From the NCBI RefSeq assembly GCF_900240295.1, contig NZ_OEQB01000005.1:124001-188000 (forward strand): a stretch of 64,000 nt of DNA, given 5' to 3'. A program made the translations under genes and the position numbers. Below the pieces are notes generated by a model, which saw only the letters and a list, made by a program, of their open reading frames with translations, made no database searches and was not told the DNA's origin. This document shows, one piece after another, positions 63,815-64,000 of this stretch; within the stretch, counting starts at the first letter, position 1, and each line of letters opens with the position of its first letter. This DNA comes from Megasphaera vaginalis (ex Bordigoni et al. 2020). Lineage in GTDB: Bacteria; Bacillota; Negativicutes; Veillonellales; Megasphaeraceae.

Positions 63815-64000
63815 TCATTCATTATTTTTATATGGAATTGTTATTTTCGCTATAGTTCCTCCACCAGTACGATGATTAAATTCCAATTTAAACTGTCCAT
63901 CAAAATAATGTTTTAGTCTAAAATAAATATTATTGATTCCGAGTCCACTAGAATTATTTTGATTTATCGCTTTTTTATCTAAATGTTTTAGTCGATACAT
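63815..64000 (-). CDS. YesM/LytS-type sensor histidine kinase, C-terminal end (partial)
   Basis: The last 61 residues are visible and the rest lies beyond the right edge. GLGINNIYFRLKHYF (G2-like ATP loop) and the closing GGGTIAKITIPY are the HATPase end of a YesM-type kinase. It lies 7 bp before the response regulator gene, its expected partner. Confidence 0.82.
   Translation of the reverse strand: MYRLKHLDKKAINQNNSSGLGINNIYFRLKHYFDGQFKLEFNHRTGGGTIAKITIPYKNNE

Overview
The window looks like chromosome of an anaerobic, diderm Firmicute of the Negativicutes, most likely a Megasphaera-like Veillonellaceae. This is inference. It rests on the mix of Firmicute regulation (a tryptophan T-box, an L10 leader, a KtrAB-type potassium system) with envelope genes expected of an outer-membrane organism (a phosphoethanolamine-transferase-like enzyme), and on anaerobic metabolism (butyryl-CoA-type acyl-CoA dehydrogenase, an [FeFe] hydrogenase, hybrid cluster protein). 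Most of the window has moderate GC. The last ~2 kb are visibly AT-rich.

Layout. 1-2.4 kb: TetR-controlled HlyD/ABC-2 export operon (minus strand), cut by the window edge. 2.7-3.0 kb: tRNA-Asp, tRNA-Phe and tRNA-Leu in one transcript. 3.2-6.5 kb: envelope sulfatase-fold transferase, a LigB-fold protein lacking most metal ligands, and a cupin. 7.0-13.7 kb: complete trpEGDCFBA operon under a Trp T-box. 13.8-21.3 kb: aminotransferase, metallo-beta-lactamase-fold protein, secreted M48 protease, NYN/OST-HTH protein, CpXC protein, a frameshifted macro-domain gene and a methyltransferase-CsoR fusion. 21.6-27.4 kb: acyl-CoA dehydrogenase, a 50-residue protein behind a strong promoter, MarR regulator, D-2-hydroxyacid dehydrogenase, two PNPOx-fold proteins and a GlcD-type flavin oxidoreductase. 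27.7-33.7 kb: CyuA-type desulfidase with a YheO-like regulator, divergent from a transporter and two M20 amidohydrolases. 34.4-37.9 kb: rpmG-secE-nusG-rplKA and rplJL. 38-44 kb: orphan HI0074-like protein, KtrA/KtrB, group B-like [FeFe] hydrogenase, SanA-like protein and TrxAB. 44.4-46.8 kb: ArsR-rhodanese regulator divergent from a DUF1858/unknown/hemerythrin cluster. 47.4-49.2 kb: secreted tannase-like hydrolase between degenerate flanks. 49.7-55.8 kb: AAA ATPase, a metal-type operon of His-rich CobW, G3E-permease fusion and TIGR03943 protein, then a two-domain PPK2 kinase. 56-60.4 kb: L,D-transpeptidase, lactate-dehydrogenase-like enzyme, cupin and hybrid cluster protein. 60.6-64 kb: an intact IS256-family element with an 8-bp target duplication beside an AT-rich YesM/YesN-type two-component system.

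The most unusual items are two domain fusions (methyltransferase-CsoR and G3E GTPase-permease), a predicted ArsR-rhodanese operator shared by its own gene and trxAB, a palindrome centred near -41.5 before cupin-hcp, and several small or broken genes. No CRISPR array, prophage or rRNA was seen.
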